DNA of 64,000 nt from Okeania sp. SIO1I7 (lineage in GTDB: Bacteria; Cyanobacteriota; Cyanobacteriia; Cyanobacteriales; Microcoleaceae), in the NCBI GenBank assembly GCA_010672585.1, contig JAAHGF010000008.1, positions 506,998-570,997 of the forward strand, written 5' to 3'. Below, in pieces: positions 26,337 to 35,102 of this stretch. The notes beneath the pieces were generated by a model that was not told the origin of the DNA, ran no database searches, and saw only the letters and a list, made by a program, of their open reading frames with translations. The position numbers were made by a program, and so were the translations under genes. The stretch's first letter is position 1, and each line of letters opens with the position of its first letter.

Positions 26337-27407
26337 ATGGCTTATGTAGCAGTAAAAGGTGGAGAAGAAGCAATCAAAAATGCCGAAGCACTATTGCAAG
26401 CTTTGCGACGGGGAGACCCTAATATTCCTGAACTAAGTTTAGAGCAAATTAAACAACAACTTACCCTCGCAGTTGATAGAGTTATGTGCGAAGGCGCCCT
26501 ATACGATGCAGACTTAGCTGCTTTAGCAATTAAACAATCATGGGGGGATTTAGTTGAAGCAATATTTTTATTAAGAGCATATCGAACTACTTTACCAAGA
26601 CTGTATTATAGTCAACCATTGGATACTAGCAAAATGAAGATTCGACGGCGAATTTCTGCAATATTTAAAGATATTCCCGGAGGTCAATATTTAGGACCAA
26701 CTTTTGATTATATTCATCGACTATTAGACTTTAAATTGGCTGCAGAAGGAAATAATTCTACTGCACCTCAAAGCCAAAATTTAAACTTAGATGAAAATCT
26801 TCCCAGGGTAATGAATATTTTAGAAAAAGAAGGATTAGTTTATGAGGAAAAAGTAGAGGATGACAAACAACCTTATGACTTAACAAGAAAACCTCTAAAA
26901 TTACCTGCAGAAAGAGACGCGAGATTACAAAATTTAGCTCGTGCAGATGAGGGTTTTTTACTTAGTTTAGGGTATTCAACTCAGAGGGGTTATGGTCGTA
27001 CCCATCCCTTCGCTGGAGAAATTAAAATGGGCGAAGTTGAGGTGTTTATTTGTCCAGAAGAATTGGGTTTTGAAATAGCGATCGCTGACATTACTATTAC
27101 TGAAGCTGAAAATGTAAATATGTTTACAGGTAGTAAGGAAGCAGCACCACAACTTACCCGTGGTTATGGTTTAACTTTTGGCTATAACGAACGTAAAGCA
27201 ATGTCAATGGCGTTAGTGGACCGTGCCATGCAAGCGAAAGAATTGGGGGAGAAAATACAAGGACCGGCTCAAGACCCGGAGTTTGTTTTGTATCACTCAG
27301 ATAATGTTCAAGCTCAAGGGTTTGTACAACATTCAAAATTACCTCACTATATTGATTTTCAAGCAGAAATAAATTTAATTAGAAAGCTGCGGAAGGAACA
27401 CATTTAA
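26337..27407 (+). CDS. phnI: C-P lyase core subunit PhnI
   Basis: A 356-residue protein starting MAYVAVKGGEEAIKNAEALL, the canonical PhnI N-terminus. Further markers are VDRVMCEGALYDADLAALAI, LRAYRTTLPR, RRISAIFKDIPGGQYLGPTFDY and GYGLTFGYNERKAMSMALVD. PhnI with PhnGHL transfers the phosphonate onto ATP, displacing adenine, to form 5-triphosphoribosyl-1-phosphonate, and PhnI has purine nucleosidase activity alone. Length equals E. coli PhnI (354) and no lesion was seen. A large repeat-filled gap separates it from phnJ. Confidence 0.97.
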   Translation: MAYVAVKGGEEAIKNAEALLQALRRGDPNIPELSLEQIKQQLTLAVDRVMCEGALYDADLAALAIKQSWGDLVEAIFLLRAYRTTLPRLYYSQPLDTSKMKIRRRISAIFKDIPGGQYLGPTFDYIHRLLDFKLAAEGNNSTAPQSQNLNLDENLPRVMNILEKEGLVYEEKVEDDKQPYDLTRKPLKLPAERDARLQNLARADEGFLLSLGYSTQRGYGRTHPFAGEIKMGEVEVFICPEELGFEIAIADITITEAENVNMFTGSKEAAPQLTRGYGLTFGYNERKAMSMALVDRAMQAKELGEKIQGPAQDPEFVLYHSDNVQAQGFVQHSKLPHYIDFQAEINLIRKLRKEHI

Positions 27408-28263
27408 TAATTAATAATTAATAATTAATAATTAATAATTAATTGCTTAGACAAAATTAATTACCTAATTTTATTCCCTAGTATTAATTATTTAATAATT
27501 GAAGTTTCGTCTAAGTTAAGCATTCTTTTTTCACTCTTGGTATACCAAATAATTAATAATTATTAATTAGGGTTTGCTGATTAAATCTGAAAGTATTGAC
27601 AGGTAAAAGCTCAAGCCATTGTATGTGTTCTAGGGGTGCCAGATTTTTGCCTTCAATAGCTCAAAAATTAAGGATTTTGCCAGACAGTGGGGGAAAATTT
27701 GGGGGACAATTGTTCCAACTAAATCTTCTTTCATTAATTGATAATTGATAATGGATAATTGATAATTACCTCTGGTTAAAACCGTTACGGAATTGAATAT
27801 CAGGAAATATTATTTCTTCACAGGAGTCGATTGGATATGGCTCCGAGACCTCGCCATCTCTCGACCGCTTTTTTCCCCTTAAAAGGGGAGACTTCAAGGC
27901 GCGAATTATTTAATTATTAATAATTAATAATTAATAATTCGGTAATCCACCATTTCTCCTGACTACTGACTACTGACTACTGACTACTGACTACTACCAA
28001 CAGCAAAAAGACTAGTGAAGCGCAAACCCTAATTAAATAATTTAATTCAGAATTCAGCTTACTCTACCTCCTCTTTCAAGAGGAAAAAAGCGGTTGATAT
28101 TCGGAGCGCACCCGTTGGATGGGATGGCGAGGTCTCGGAGCTGTCCGACCATCGACCAAGAGAAAAAATAATATTTCCTTACATTCAATCGTCTTAGTTT
28201 TAACCAGAGGTAATTATCCATTATCCATTAATGAACTATTCCCTATTAATGTAAATTCTGTAT
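27408..28263. other. phnI-phnJ spacer filled with repeats
   Basis: About 855 bp: AATTAATAATTAATAATT tracts (27405-27440 and about 27905-27940), a mosaic repeat in direct orientation (about 27735-27925), a TGACTACTGACTACTGACTAC microsatellite (about 27958-27993), and the left arm of the inverted repeat that flanks phnJ (28050-28232). No ORF. Confidence 0.8.
28050..28232. repeat. left arm of inverted repeat flanking phnJ
   Basis: It shares with the complement of 29243-29456 long near-identical runs: CCTCCTCTTTCAAG, GGAGCGCACCCGTTGG, GGTCTCGGAGCTGTCCGACC, ATCGACCAAGAGAA, and TTTTAACCAGAGGTAATTAT through CCATTAATGAA. The right arm has one extra inserted segment. Confidence 0.9.
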
Positions 28264-29226
28264 ATGTCAAATAACCAAAATCTAGAAAGCTCAAATGGCA
28301 AAGTAAATAATTCACCAGAAAATGGTTTTAACTTTGCCTATTTAGACGAACAAACAAAACGTTCTATTCGTCGCACTTTACTCAAAGCAGTCGCCATTCC
28401 TGGTCATCAAATACCTTTCAGTTCCAGAGAAATGCCAATGTCCTATGGATGGGGTACGGGTGGCATTCAAGTTACAGCTTCAATCATTGGAAAAAAAGAC
28501 ATTTTAAAAGTAATTGACCAAGGAGCGGATGATACAACAAATGCTGTAAATATTCGTCGTTTTTTTGTGAAAGTTTGTGGAATAGAAACAACAGAAAAAA
28601 CTACAGAAGCAACAATTATTCAAACCCGCCATCGGATTCCAGAAACTCCACTTCAGGAAGGTCAAATTATTGTTTATCAAGTGCCTATACCGGAACCATT
28701 GAGATGGTTAGAATCTTCTGAAATAGAAACTAGAAAAATGCACGCTTTAGAAGACTATGGAGCAATGTATGTAAAATTGTATGAGGATATTACGAGATTA
28801 GGAGATTTTGCTACTACCCATGATTATCCAGTAATGGTAAATGACCGTTATATAATGAGTCCGACTCCTATCCCACGATTTGATAATCCTAAAATGAATT
28901 ATTTACCTGCTTTACAACTTTTTGGCGCGGGAAGGGAGAAGCGAATTTATGCAATACCTCCTTATACTCAGGTGAAAAGTTTAGATTTTGAAGACTATCC
29001 TTTTACTGTAGAAAAATGGGATAAAGCTTGTGAGTTTTGCGGTTCTACAGAAAGTTTTTTGGATGAAATTCTGATAGACGATCTAGGAAATAAAATGTGG
29101 GTCTGTTCTGATACAGATTATTGTCATCAACAGCAAGTAAAACTTGAAGAAGGAAGAAGTAAGAAGGAAGAAGGAAAAAGGAAAAAGTGGATGGGGGTAG
29201 TCTTTGACACGCCACTTCGTCTCTGA
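28264..29226 (+). CDS. phnJ: C-P lyase PhnJ (radical SAM)
   Basis: A 320-residue catalytic subunit that cleaves the carbon-phosphorus bond by SAM radical chemistry. C256, C259, C281 and C287 lie in ACEFCG and VCSDTDYC; offset by 15 they match the E. coli PhnJ cysteines 241/244/266/272, and Gly47 in AIPGHQIPF matches the radical glycine (Gly32). The N-terminus is 15 residues longer than E. coli. After QQQVKLEEG the C-terminus (GRSKKEEGKRKKWMG...) is encoded by a GAAGGA microsatellite and a dispersed repeat, replacing the native end. It is flanked by inverted repeats. Confidence 0.97.
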   Translation: MSNNQNLESSNGKVNNSPENGFNFAYLDEQTKRSIRRTLLKAVAIPGHQIPFSSREMPMSYGWGTGGIQVTASIIGKKDILKVIDQGADDTTNAVNIRRFFVKVCGIETTEKTTEATIIQTRHRIPETPLQEGQIIVYQVPIPEPLRWLESSEIETRKMHALEDYGAMYVKLYEDITRLGDFATTHDYPVMVNDRYIMSPTPIPRFDNPKMNYLPALQLFGAGREKRIYAIPPYTQVKSLDFEDYPFTVEKWDKACEFCGSTESFLDEILIDDLGNKMWVCSDTDYCHQQQVKLEEGRSKKEEGKRKKWMGVVFDTPLRL

Positions 29227-29242
29227 TAACCCCAACCAATTT

Positions 29243-29456
29243 TCATTAATGGATAATGGATAATGGATAATTACCTCTGGTTAAAACAGTTCTTGATTGA
29301 ATATAAGGAAATATTATTTCTTCTCTTGGTCGATGGTCGGACAGCTCCGAGACCTGGCCATCCCACCCAACGGGTGCGCTCCGAAGAGAGAACTCCGTTC
29401 CGCTGTCGCAAACGACCGCTTCCCCTTGAAAGAGGAGGTTAATAAAGCTGAATTAT
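29243..29456. repeat. right arm of inverted repeat flanking phnJ
   Basis: Reverse complement of 28050-28232 with an extra segment (AGAGAGAACTCCG...GTCGCAAA). A third, direct, partial copy is at about 27735-27925 and related mosaics occur at about 21540. Confidence 0.9.
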
Positions 29457-29559
29457 TTAATTAACAATTATTAATTATTAATTACTCAGTAAGCACCGTG
29501 TAGACGACGGGGTATTAAACCCAAAAGTCCAGATAAAAAAGAAGTATAAAAGCTAAATT

Positions 29560-30330
29560 ATGGAACCATTATTAAATGTTGAAAAATTGAGTAAGTTTTA
29601 TAGGAATATAAAAGCTTGTGACCGTGTTTCTTTCAATCTCTATCCTGCTCAAGTTTTAGGAATAGTAGGAGAATCAGGTTCAGGTAAATCTACTTTATTA
29701 AACGCTATTGGAGGATATATACCAATTGAAGGTGGAAATATCACTTATACTACCTCTAGCGGAGAGATATTAACACTACCAAAACTATCAGAAACTCGTC
29801 GCCGTTTATTAAGGCGAAATGAATGGGGGTTTGTTCAACAAAATCCTCGTGATGGTTTGCGAATGAATGTAACTGCCGGAGCAAATATTGGCGAACGTTT
29901 AATGAATATAGGAGTAAAAAATTATGGAAAAATTCGGGAAGAAGCAGCTTATTGGTTAAACCAAGTAGAAATAGATATTAATAGAATAGATGACTTACCA
30001 AAAATGTTTTCTGGAGGGATGCAACAACGTTTACAATTAGCTCGTGTTTTAGTTACAAAACCCAGGTTAATATTAATGGATGAACCTACTGGAGGTTTAG
30101 ATGTTTCGGTACAAGCTCGTTTATTAGATTTAATTCGTTCTCTGGTGCGAACTCTCAGTTTAAGTGTAGTTTTAGTTACCCATGATTTAGGGGTAATTAG
30201 ATTACTTGCTCACCGTTTATTAGTAATGAAAAATGGGCAAATTGTTGAGTCTGGTTTGACTGACCAAGTTTTAGATGACCCTCAACATTCTTATACTCAA
30301 AAATTAGTTAGTTCAACATTAATTCCATGA
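29560..30330 (+). CDS. phnK: C-P lyase-associated ATPase PhnK
   Basis: A 256-residue ABC-type ATPase (E. coli PhnK 252). Walker A GESGSGKS is at about residues 37-44, the signature SGGMQQRLQLARVL at about 150-163, Walker B LILMDEPTGGLDVS and the H-loop VTHDLG follow. The segment RRLLRRNEWGFVQQNPRDGLR is specific to PhnK rather than to transporters. PhnK docks on the PhnGHIJ core. No permease gene is near, consistent with this non-transport role. Confidence 0.95.
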   Translation: MEPLLNVEKLSKFYRNIKACDRVSFNLYPAQVLGIVGESGSGKSTLLNAIGGYIPIEGGNITYTTSSGEILTLPKLSETRRRLLRRNEWGFVQQNPRDGLRMNVTAGANIGERLMNIGVKNYGKIREEAAYWLNQVEIDINRIDDLPKMFSGGMQQRLQLARVLVTKPRLILMDEPTGGLDVSVQARLLDLIRSLVRTLSLSVVLVTHDLGVIRLLAHRLLVMKNGQIVESGLTDQVLDDPQHSYTQKLVSSTLIP

Positions 30331-30331
30331 G

Positions 30332-30484
30332 TTATATCATGTCCGGTAGTATCAGTAAGGTAAGGAAGAAGGAAGAAGGAAGAAGGAAGAGGCAGGAAGG
30401 CTTAAAAGCAAGAAAAAAACTTTCATTTCCTGTATATATTCACGCTTTGGTTTACACAAACCTGCGCCAACGGACATAATATTA
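30332..30484. mobile_element. MITE family D copy
   Basis: Ends TTATATCATGTCCGG and CGGACATAATATTA are inverted and enclose a GAAGGA microsatellite and GGTTTACACAAAC. Related copies are at 32495-32670, 40701-40873 and 56101-56214. It directly follows the phnK stop. Confidence 0.65.
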
Positions 30485-30630
30485 AGGCAGAAAGAGCGAA
30501 GAAAAAAAATTCTGACAAAAGTCAAAATTACATCTTTTTTTGTTCTGGTTTGTCTGATGTACATCTTTGCTTTTGCCTATTCCTGACTTCTACCAAAATT
30601 TGACTTTTACCTATTGCTATATTTGTTAAA

Positions 30631-30812
30631 TTTTTTGAGTTTACCCAACCTACGGGAAACAAATTTTTTAGCATTAGTATATCACCTGACTTAGAGATGA
30701 AAAATTATTTATGACTACTCAAACCCTAATAACTAATCATCAGCTAGAAAATAGTGTGGTCGAAACTTCTTGACTACTCAAAGCACAAGCAAAGGAATTA
30801 GGAAAAAATTCT
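30631..30812 (+). pseudogene. truncated duplicate of phnL 5' end
   Basis: The 5' region and first codons of phnL are duplicated 228 bp upstream: TTTACCCAACCTACGGGAAAC (30640) against 30868, and ATG 30711 against ATG 30939. The duplicate reads MTTQTLITNHQLENSVVETS and then stops, with similarity fading by about 30812. It leaves a 20-codon mini-ORF before the true phnL. Confidence 0.85.
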
Positions 30813-30938
30813 CATCCCTTTGTTTTTTCAGCAATAGGAATTATTAAATTATCTAACCTTTTTTGAATTGACCCAACCTCAGGGAAACAAACTTTTCAGC
30901 ATCAGCATTTCACGGTACTCAAATATGAGAAATTATTT

Positions 30939-31676
30939 ATGACTACTCAACTACTAACAGCAAATAATCAGCTAGAAAATACTTTCCTAGAAAACTCTTT
31001 ATTATTAAAAGCAGAAGCTGTAGAAAAAAACTTTACTTTACACAACCAAGGTGGAGTAAAATTATCGGTCTTAAAAAATATTTATCTCAGTTTAACACCA
31101 GGAGAATGTATTGCTTTATCTGGTAAGTCTGGTTCGGGAAAATCTACATTTATGCGTTGCCTTTACGGTAACTATCGAATCGATAAAGGTTCGGTTTTAA
31201 TCAAACATAAATCTACCTGGGTCGATCTTCCTAAACTAGCACCCCATCAAATATTAGAAGTACGAAAAAATACTATTGGTTATGTCAGTCAATTTTTACG
31301 AGTAATTCCTCGTGTGCCAGCTTTAGAAGTAGCAGCAGAGCCTTTATTAGAATTAGGAATTCAGGCAGAAGTAGCCTATCAAAAAGTGGCAGAATTATTT
31401 GAAATATTGAATTTACCAAAACGTCTTTGGCATCTTTCTCCTACTACTTTTTCTGGAGGTGAAAAACAACGAATTAATCTGGCTAGATGTCTAACAGTTG
31501 ATTATCCAATTTTATTATTAGATGAACCAACATCAGCTCTAGATTCTGTCAATCGTCAAGTAGTAATTGAACTTTTAGAAAAACGCCTAGTTAATGGCTG
31601 TGGTTTAATCGGCATTTTCCATGATGAAGAAGTAAAACGAAGACTTTGTAACAGAGAAATTATGTTTGGAATTTAG
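30939..31676 (+). CDS. phnL: C-P lyase ATPase-like subunit PhnL
   Basis: A 245-residue ABC-type protein (E. coli PhnL 226; the extra residues are N-terminal). Walker A LSGKSGSGKS at about residues 64-73, VILIKHKSTWVDL-like PhnL insert (SVLIKHKSTWVDLPKLAP), TIGYVSQFLRVIPRVPALEV, signature FSGGEKQRINLARCL, Walker B ILLLDEPTSALD and FHDEE. PhnL supports the PhnGHI reaction and binds the core with PhnK. It is preceded by a duplicated promoter segment and followed by an 11-bp hairpin. Confidence 0.95.
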   Translation: MTTQLLTANNQLENTFLENSLLLKAEAVEKNFTLHNQGGVKLSVLKNIYLSLTPGECIALSGKSGSGKSTFMRCLYGNYRIDKGSVLIKHKSTWVDLPKLAPHQILEVRKNTIGYVSQFLRVIPRVPALEVAAEPLLELGIQAEVAYQKVAELFEILNLPKRLWHLSPTTFSGGEKQRINLARCLTVDYPILLLDEPTSALDSVNRQVVIELLEKRLVNGCGLIGIFHDEEVKRRLCNREIMFGI

Positions 31677-31699
31677 CTAATATATGTCTCCATAAAAGA

Positions 31700-31727
31700 G
31701 TACGGACGTTGCATGGAACGTCCGTAC
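31700..31727 (+). terminator. strong hairpin after phnL
   Basis: A perfect 11-bp stem GTACGGACGTT / AACGTCCGTAC with loop GCATGG, 23 nt after the phnL stop. There is no T-run downstream, so termination is uncertain; it could stabilise the 3' end or be a dispersed palindrome. Confidence 0.45.
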
Positions 31728-32432
31728 AAAGTAAGGGGAAATAATTGATTATTTTATTTATGTAAGATAATTGATTTTATTTTAATTTTTGAAGATGTCT
31801 AATGAAACGTAAGCATTCAACTGTCAGCTATCAGCTATTGATTTTGAGCTTTATTAAACCCTATATTCAGGTAAGCATTCAGCTATCAGCCATCAGCTAT
31901 CAGCTTTTTTTATTACCTTTAAAGGAGGAAAAAGTAATTGAGAGATTTCCAATAATTAGTTGAAAATGTATTCTGAAATTAAGCCGATGGTTGCTTGATT
32001 AATTAAAAAGCTGAGAGCTGACTGCTTATGGCTGTTTGCGCAGCATTCCGCAGGAAATGCTTACATATTAAGGAGTATTATTAAGCCAGAATCCAGTGAT
32101 AATTAAATCTTACAAAAGCAGGTTATTTTGAGGTTAAAGTCTATATTCATTTAAACACTTCCTTCAGAGGAAAGTTTTATTGCGCTCGAACTAACAGCTA
32201 ATAGCTGTTTGCGCAGCATTCCGCAGGAAATGCTTACAATGAAACTTAAACAATTTTCCAGACCAAATAGTGAATTTCATTTTTCATTGAAAAGTATCAT
32301 TTTTTGACTATTAGGTAGTTTTTCTTAAAAACAACATCTAGAAAAAGAAAAAAATGAGAAGGTTGAAAGTTTTATATTTTATCGCAAAAGAAAGTTAGAG
32401 GTTATGGAACATTAGGAACTATAGAATATCAA

Positions 32433-32453
32433 TAATTAACCTTAATTAACCTT
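32433..32453. promoter_or_regulatory. possible PHO-box-like direct repeat
   Basis: Two TTAACCT copies spaced 10 bp apart (AATTAACCTTAATTAACCTT) resemble the tandem CTTAACCT-type sites bound by the phosphate regulator SphR/PhoB in cyanobacteria. It is about 1.06 kb before phnM and about 10 bp from pyrimidine-rich repeats, so a regulatory role is speculative. Confidence 0.25.
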
Positions 32454-32494
32454 CTGCTTTTTGCCATATTTTTACTTCTCTTCCCTCCCAGGAA

Positions 32495-32670
32495 TTATAT
32501 CATGTCCGTTGGTATAGTCCCGTGTAAATCTAATAGTGAATATCTACAGGAAATTTAGGTTTTTCTTGCTCAATAGTCTTCTTCCCTCTTTTCTCTTCCC
32601 TCTTCCCTCTTCCCTCTTCCTTCTTCCTTACCTTCGCTATACAATACCGATGCTACCGGACATGATATTA
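32495..32670. mobile_element. MITE family D copy
   Basis: Ends TTATATCATGTCCG and CCGGACATGATATTA enclose a TCTTCCCTCTTCC tract, the complement of the GAAGGA core seen at 30332-30484, so the element is inverted relative to that copy. Confidence 0.65.
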
Positions 32671-32924
32671 AAGAGAGTTAAAAATAAGCATTCAGCCATT
32701 AGCAGTCAGTTTTCCTCCTCCGGAGGAACTACGTTAACAGGAATTAGTAGTTTGAGGATTTGAGTAATATTGAGTCGTGAGCAAGTAGCTTATTTATTTG
32801 ATACTTTTATTTAATTCTGTTAAATATTTCAACTTTGATTCCTCCTTCCAGGGCAATTAAGTTAATAGCTGATAGCTGATAGCTGACACCTGTTTGCGCA
32901 GCATTCCGTAGGAAATGCTTAAAG

Positions 32925-33218
32925 TTAAACTTCATAATCAATAGTAATTTTATCTGCCAAAATTGGCTTAATCAAAGTCTTGATAATTTCTTGATGATGG
33001 GCGTTTTTTGCATAAGCATCAAGAGCAGCTTTATCCTTAAATTGCACTACTAAACCATTTTGAAAACCTTGAGAAAGTTCCGAGAAATTATTCCCACAAG
33101 ATAAATCAATTATTTCCGGAACTTTCCCTTTCATTCCTTTCAAAGCAGACATAACCGAGGCAATATTTTCTGCTGAAGTATCTGGATGCCACTTAAATAA
33201 AACTATATGTACTATCAT
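32925..33218 (-). CDS. Dabb-family (stress-responsive A/B barrel) protein
   Basis: A 97-residue dimeric alpha-beta barrel domain starting at ATG 33218 (MIVHIVLFKWHPDTSAENIA). KGKVPEIIDLSCGNNFSE, VVQFKDKAALDAYAKNAHHQ and IDYEV are typical of the Dabb family. The specific function is unknown; relatives are stress-induced or act in small-molecule metabolism. It lies on the opposite strand inside the phn cluster, between phnL and phnM, so it splits the operon. A few unused TTG codons precede the chosen start. Confidence 0.85.
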   Translation of the reverse strand: MIVHIVLFKWHPDTSAENIASVMSALKGMKGKVPEIIDLSCGNNFSELSQGFQNGLVVQFKDKAALDAYAKNAHHQEIIKTLIKPILADKITIDYEV

Positions 33219-33512
33219 ATAAATCAATCTTTCAAAACTGCTCCTGTATTTTAACAGAAATTGAAGTTACTATGTAAGCATTCAGCCGTCAGCTATTGGC
33301 TATCAGCTATTAATTTTGGAGAAGGTAAAAGTAACCTTTGAAATTGAGAAAGAAGAAAAAGTTACTAGCAAAGTCCCCTTTCTCAACCTGAGAAGTAATT
33401 ATTCATTACTCATTGCTGATAGCTGACTGCTAATAGCTGAATGCTTACGTTACTATAGAGAAACTAAAAATTCCAATTGGTTAATTTAAGATTAACAGTT
33501 GATTAAATAAAT
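33219..33512. other. divergent spacer upstream of phnM
   Basis: It contains GTAAGCATTCAGC...TCAGCTATTGGCTATCAGCTATTA repeats at both ends (33272-33312 and 33415-33447), bracketing an AG-rich stretch. The phnM promoter must lie here or further upstream. Confidence 0.45.
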
Positions 33513-34649
33513 ATGAACGAACAAATTTACACAAACTATCGCCTACAGTTACCAGACCAAGAAACTATTGGTACTCTAATAGTTCGTGATGGAAAAATAG
33601 CCGAAATTCAGCCAGGAATTGTTAATATTGGTCAAGATGGTCAAGGAGAATATTTAATGCCTGGATTAATAGAACTTCATACAGATAACCTAGAAAAATG
33701 TATGTCTCCTCGTCCTGCTGTAAAATGGCCTTTAGCAGCAGCAGTATCTTACCACGACCGAGACTTAATTACTTCTGGAATTACAACAGTTTGTGACGCG
33801 ATCGCCATTGGAGATATTAAACCTAATTCTGTTCGAGTTAAGCGTTTTGGTGAAATGATTGAAGCTATTTTTGAGGGGCAAAAAACAGGTAGACTTCTAA
33901 CAGACCATCGGCTACATTTACGTTGTGAAATTTCCTTTGAAGATATATTTACTGCTGCGGAAAAATATGCAAATAATCCGTTTCTTTCTCTTATGTCTTT
34001 GATGGATCATACTCCTGGTCAAAGACAATTTGTGAGTGTGGAAAAATATAAAGAATATTACATGGGTAAGTATGGAATTAGCGAAGCAGAAATGAATAAA
34101 TTTATTGCCCATCGTCAGGAAACTCAACAACAATATGCTCCTAAAAATCGTCAAGCATTAGTTGAATTAGCAACACAAAATGGAATTTCTCTAGCTTCTC
34201 ACGATGATGCAACAATAAGTCATGTGCAAGAAGCTTTAGAGAATGGGGCAGTTTTAGCAGAATTTCCAACTACTCTAGAAGCGGCAAAAGAAGCTCATAA
34301 TTCTGGATTACAAGTATTGATGGGAGCGCCGAATTTAGTATTAGGAGGTTCCCATTCTGGAAATGTATCTGCAATGGAATTGGTAGAGCAAAATTTAGTA
34401 GATGTAATTTCTTCCGATTATGTACCTCGGAGTTTATTACAATCTATTTTTATTATTAGTCATAAAATTGCTAAACCTTTATATGAAGTGATGAAGTTAG
34501 TGACAATTAATCCAGCTAAAACTATTAATTTATCTCACGATAGAGGAAGTTTAGAAGTGGGCAAACGTGCGGATTTAATTACAGTGCATGATGATGGTAT
34601 AGTTCCCCATTTAACTTCAGCGATTATTAATGGTCGTCGTGTTGCTTAA
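33513..34649 (+). CDS. phnM: alpha-D-ribose 1-methylphosphonate 5-triphosphate diphosphatase
   Basis: A 378-residue amidohydrolase-fold enzyme, the same length as E. coli PhnM. Metal-binding motifs are PGLIELHTDNLEKCMSPRPA (His about 55) and LASHDDATISHV. SSDYVPRSLLQS and TINPAKTINLSHDRGSLEVG, then KRADLITV, complete the family pattern. PhnM removes pyrophosphate from the triphosphate intermediate before C-P cleavage by PhnJ. Its last codons and stop are duplicated in the 3' flanking repeat. Confidence 0.97.
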   Translation: MNEQIYTNYRLQLPDQETIGTLIVRDGKIAEIQPGIVNIGQDGQGEYLMPGLIELHTDNLEKCMSPRPAVKWPLAAAVSYHDRDLITSGITTVCDAIAIGDIKPNSVRVKRFGEMIEAIFEGQKTGRLLTDHRLHLRCEISFEDIFTAAEKYANNPFLSLMSLMDHTPGQRQFVSVEKYKEYYMGKYGISEAEMNKFIAHRQETQQQYAPKNRQALVELATQNGISLASHDDATISHVQEALENGAVLAEFPTTLEAAKEAHNSGLQVLMGAPNLVLGGSHSGNVSAMELVEQNLVDVISSDYVPRSLLQSIFIISHKIAKPLYEVMKLVTINPAKTINLSHDRGSLEVGKRADLITVHDDGIVPHLTSAIINGRRVA

Positions 34650-34845
34650 ACTGTTTATTTTACAGAAGGGAGGATTTTTTTAAGTCTTAATTTAAGGAGA
34701 TTTTGCTAAAATTAAATGTCAAATCAATCAAGTATTTTAGGTCGTGTTGCTTAAACTGTTTATTTTACAGAAGGGAGGATTTTTTTAAGTCTTAATTTAA
34801 GGAAATTTTGCTAAAATTAAATGTCAAATCAATCAAGTATTTTAG
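34634..34845. repeat. two tandem 105-bp units spanning the phnM stop
   Basis: The segment from CGTGTTGCTTAAACTG (end of phnM) to TCAAGTATTTTAGG is repeated at once with a 105-bp period (GTTGCTTAAA at 34641 and 34746) and only one or two substitutions. This implies a recent slippage or recombination event. Confidence 0.95.
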
Positions 34846-35102
34846 GCTGTAAAAATTTGTGGAATAATTCCCATCAACAAAATTTCAAAACTTAGTATAA
34901 AGGTTACTATAGTAAATTTATACCCTAGTAAAAAAATATAGTTAATGGTTAAAATAGCACTCATTTCACTGAAATAGATAACTACAAAAAAACACCATCA
35001 AATAACGGCACAATTTCATTTACTAAAATCATTCAAGTCAACAGTAAATCTGTTTAATTCACTCCTAATAACTAATTATTTTTCATAGTTCCTGAATACA
35101 CA
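34846..35102. other. spacer between phnM and HD gene
   Basis: AT-rich, with no ORF and no repeat recognised after the 105-bp duplication. It could contain a promoter for the HD-HAD genes. Confidence 0.4.

Larger units (their letters stand above)
31728..32924. other. phnL-phnM spacer, repeat-rich
   Basis: It contains AGCTATCAGCTATCAGC tracts (31825-31905), two copies of TGTTTGCGCAGCATTCCGC followed by AGGAAATGCTTA (about 32034 and 32207; a third at about 32890), a MITE family D copy (32495-32670) and the tandem TAATTAACCTTAATTAACCT at about 32433-32452. The open frames here fall inside repeats and are not convincing genes. Confidence 0.7.

Noticed and set aside
29560-31676. phnC-type phosphonate transporter ATPase
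   Set aside because: Both ATPases carry PhnK- and PhnL-specific segments, and no permease or binding-protein gene is near.
32536-32763. 75-codon ORF between phnL and phnM
   Set aside because: It consists of MITE ends and a pyrimidine microsatellite.
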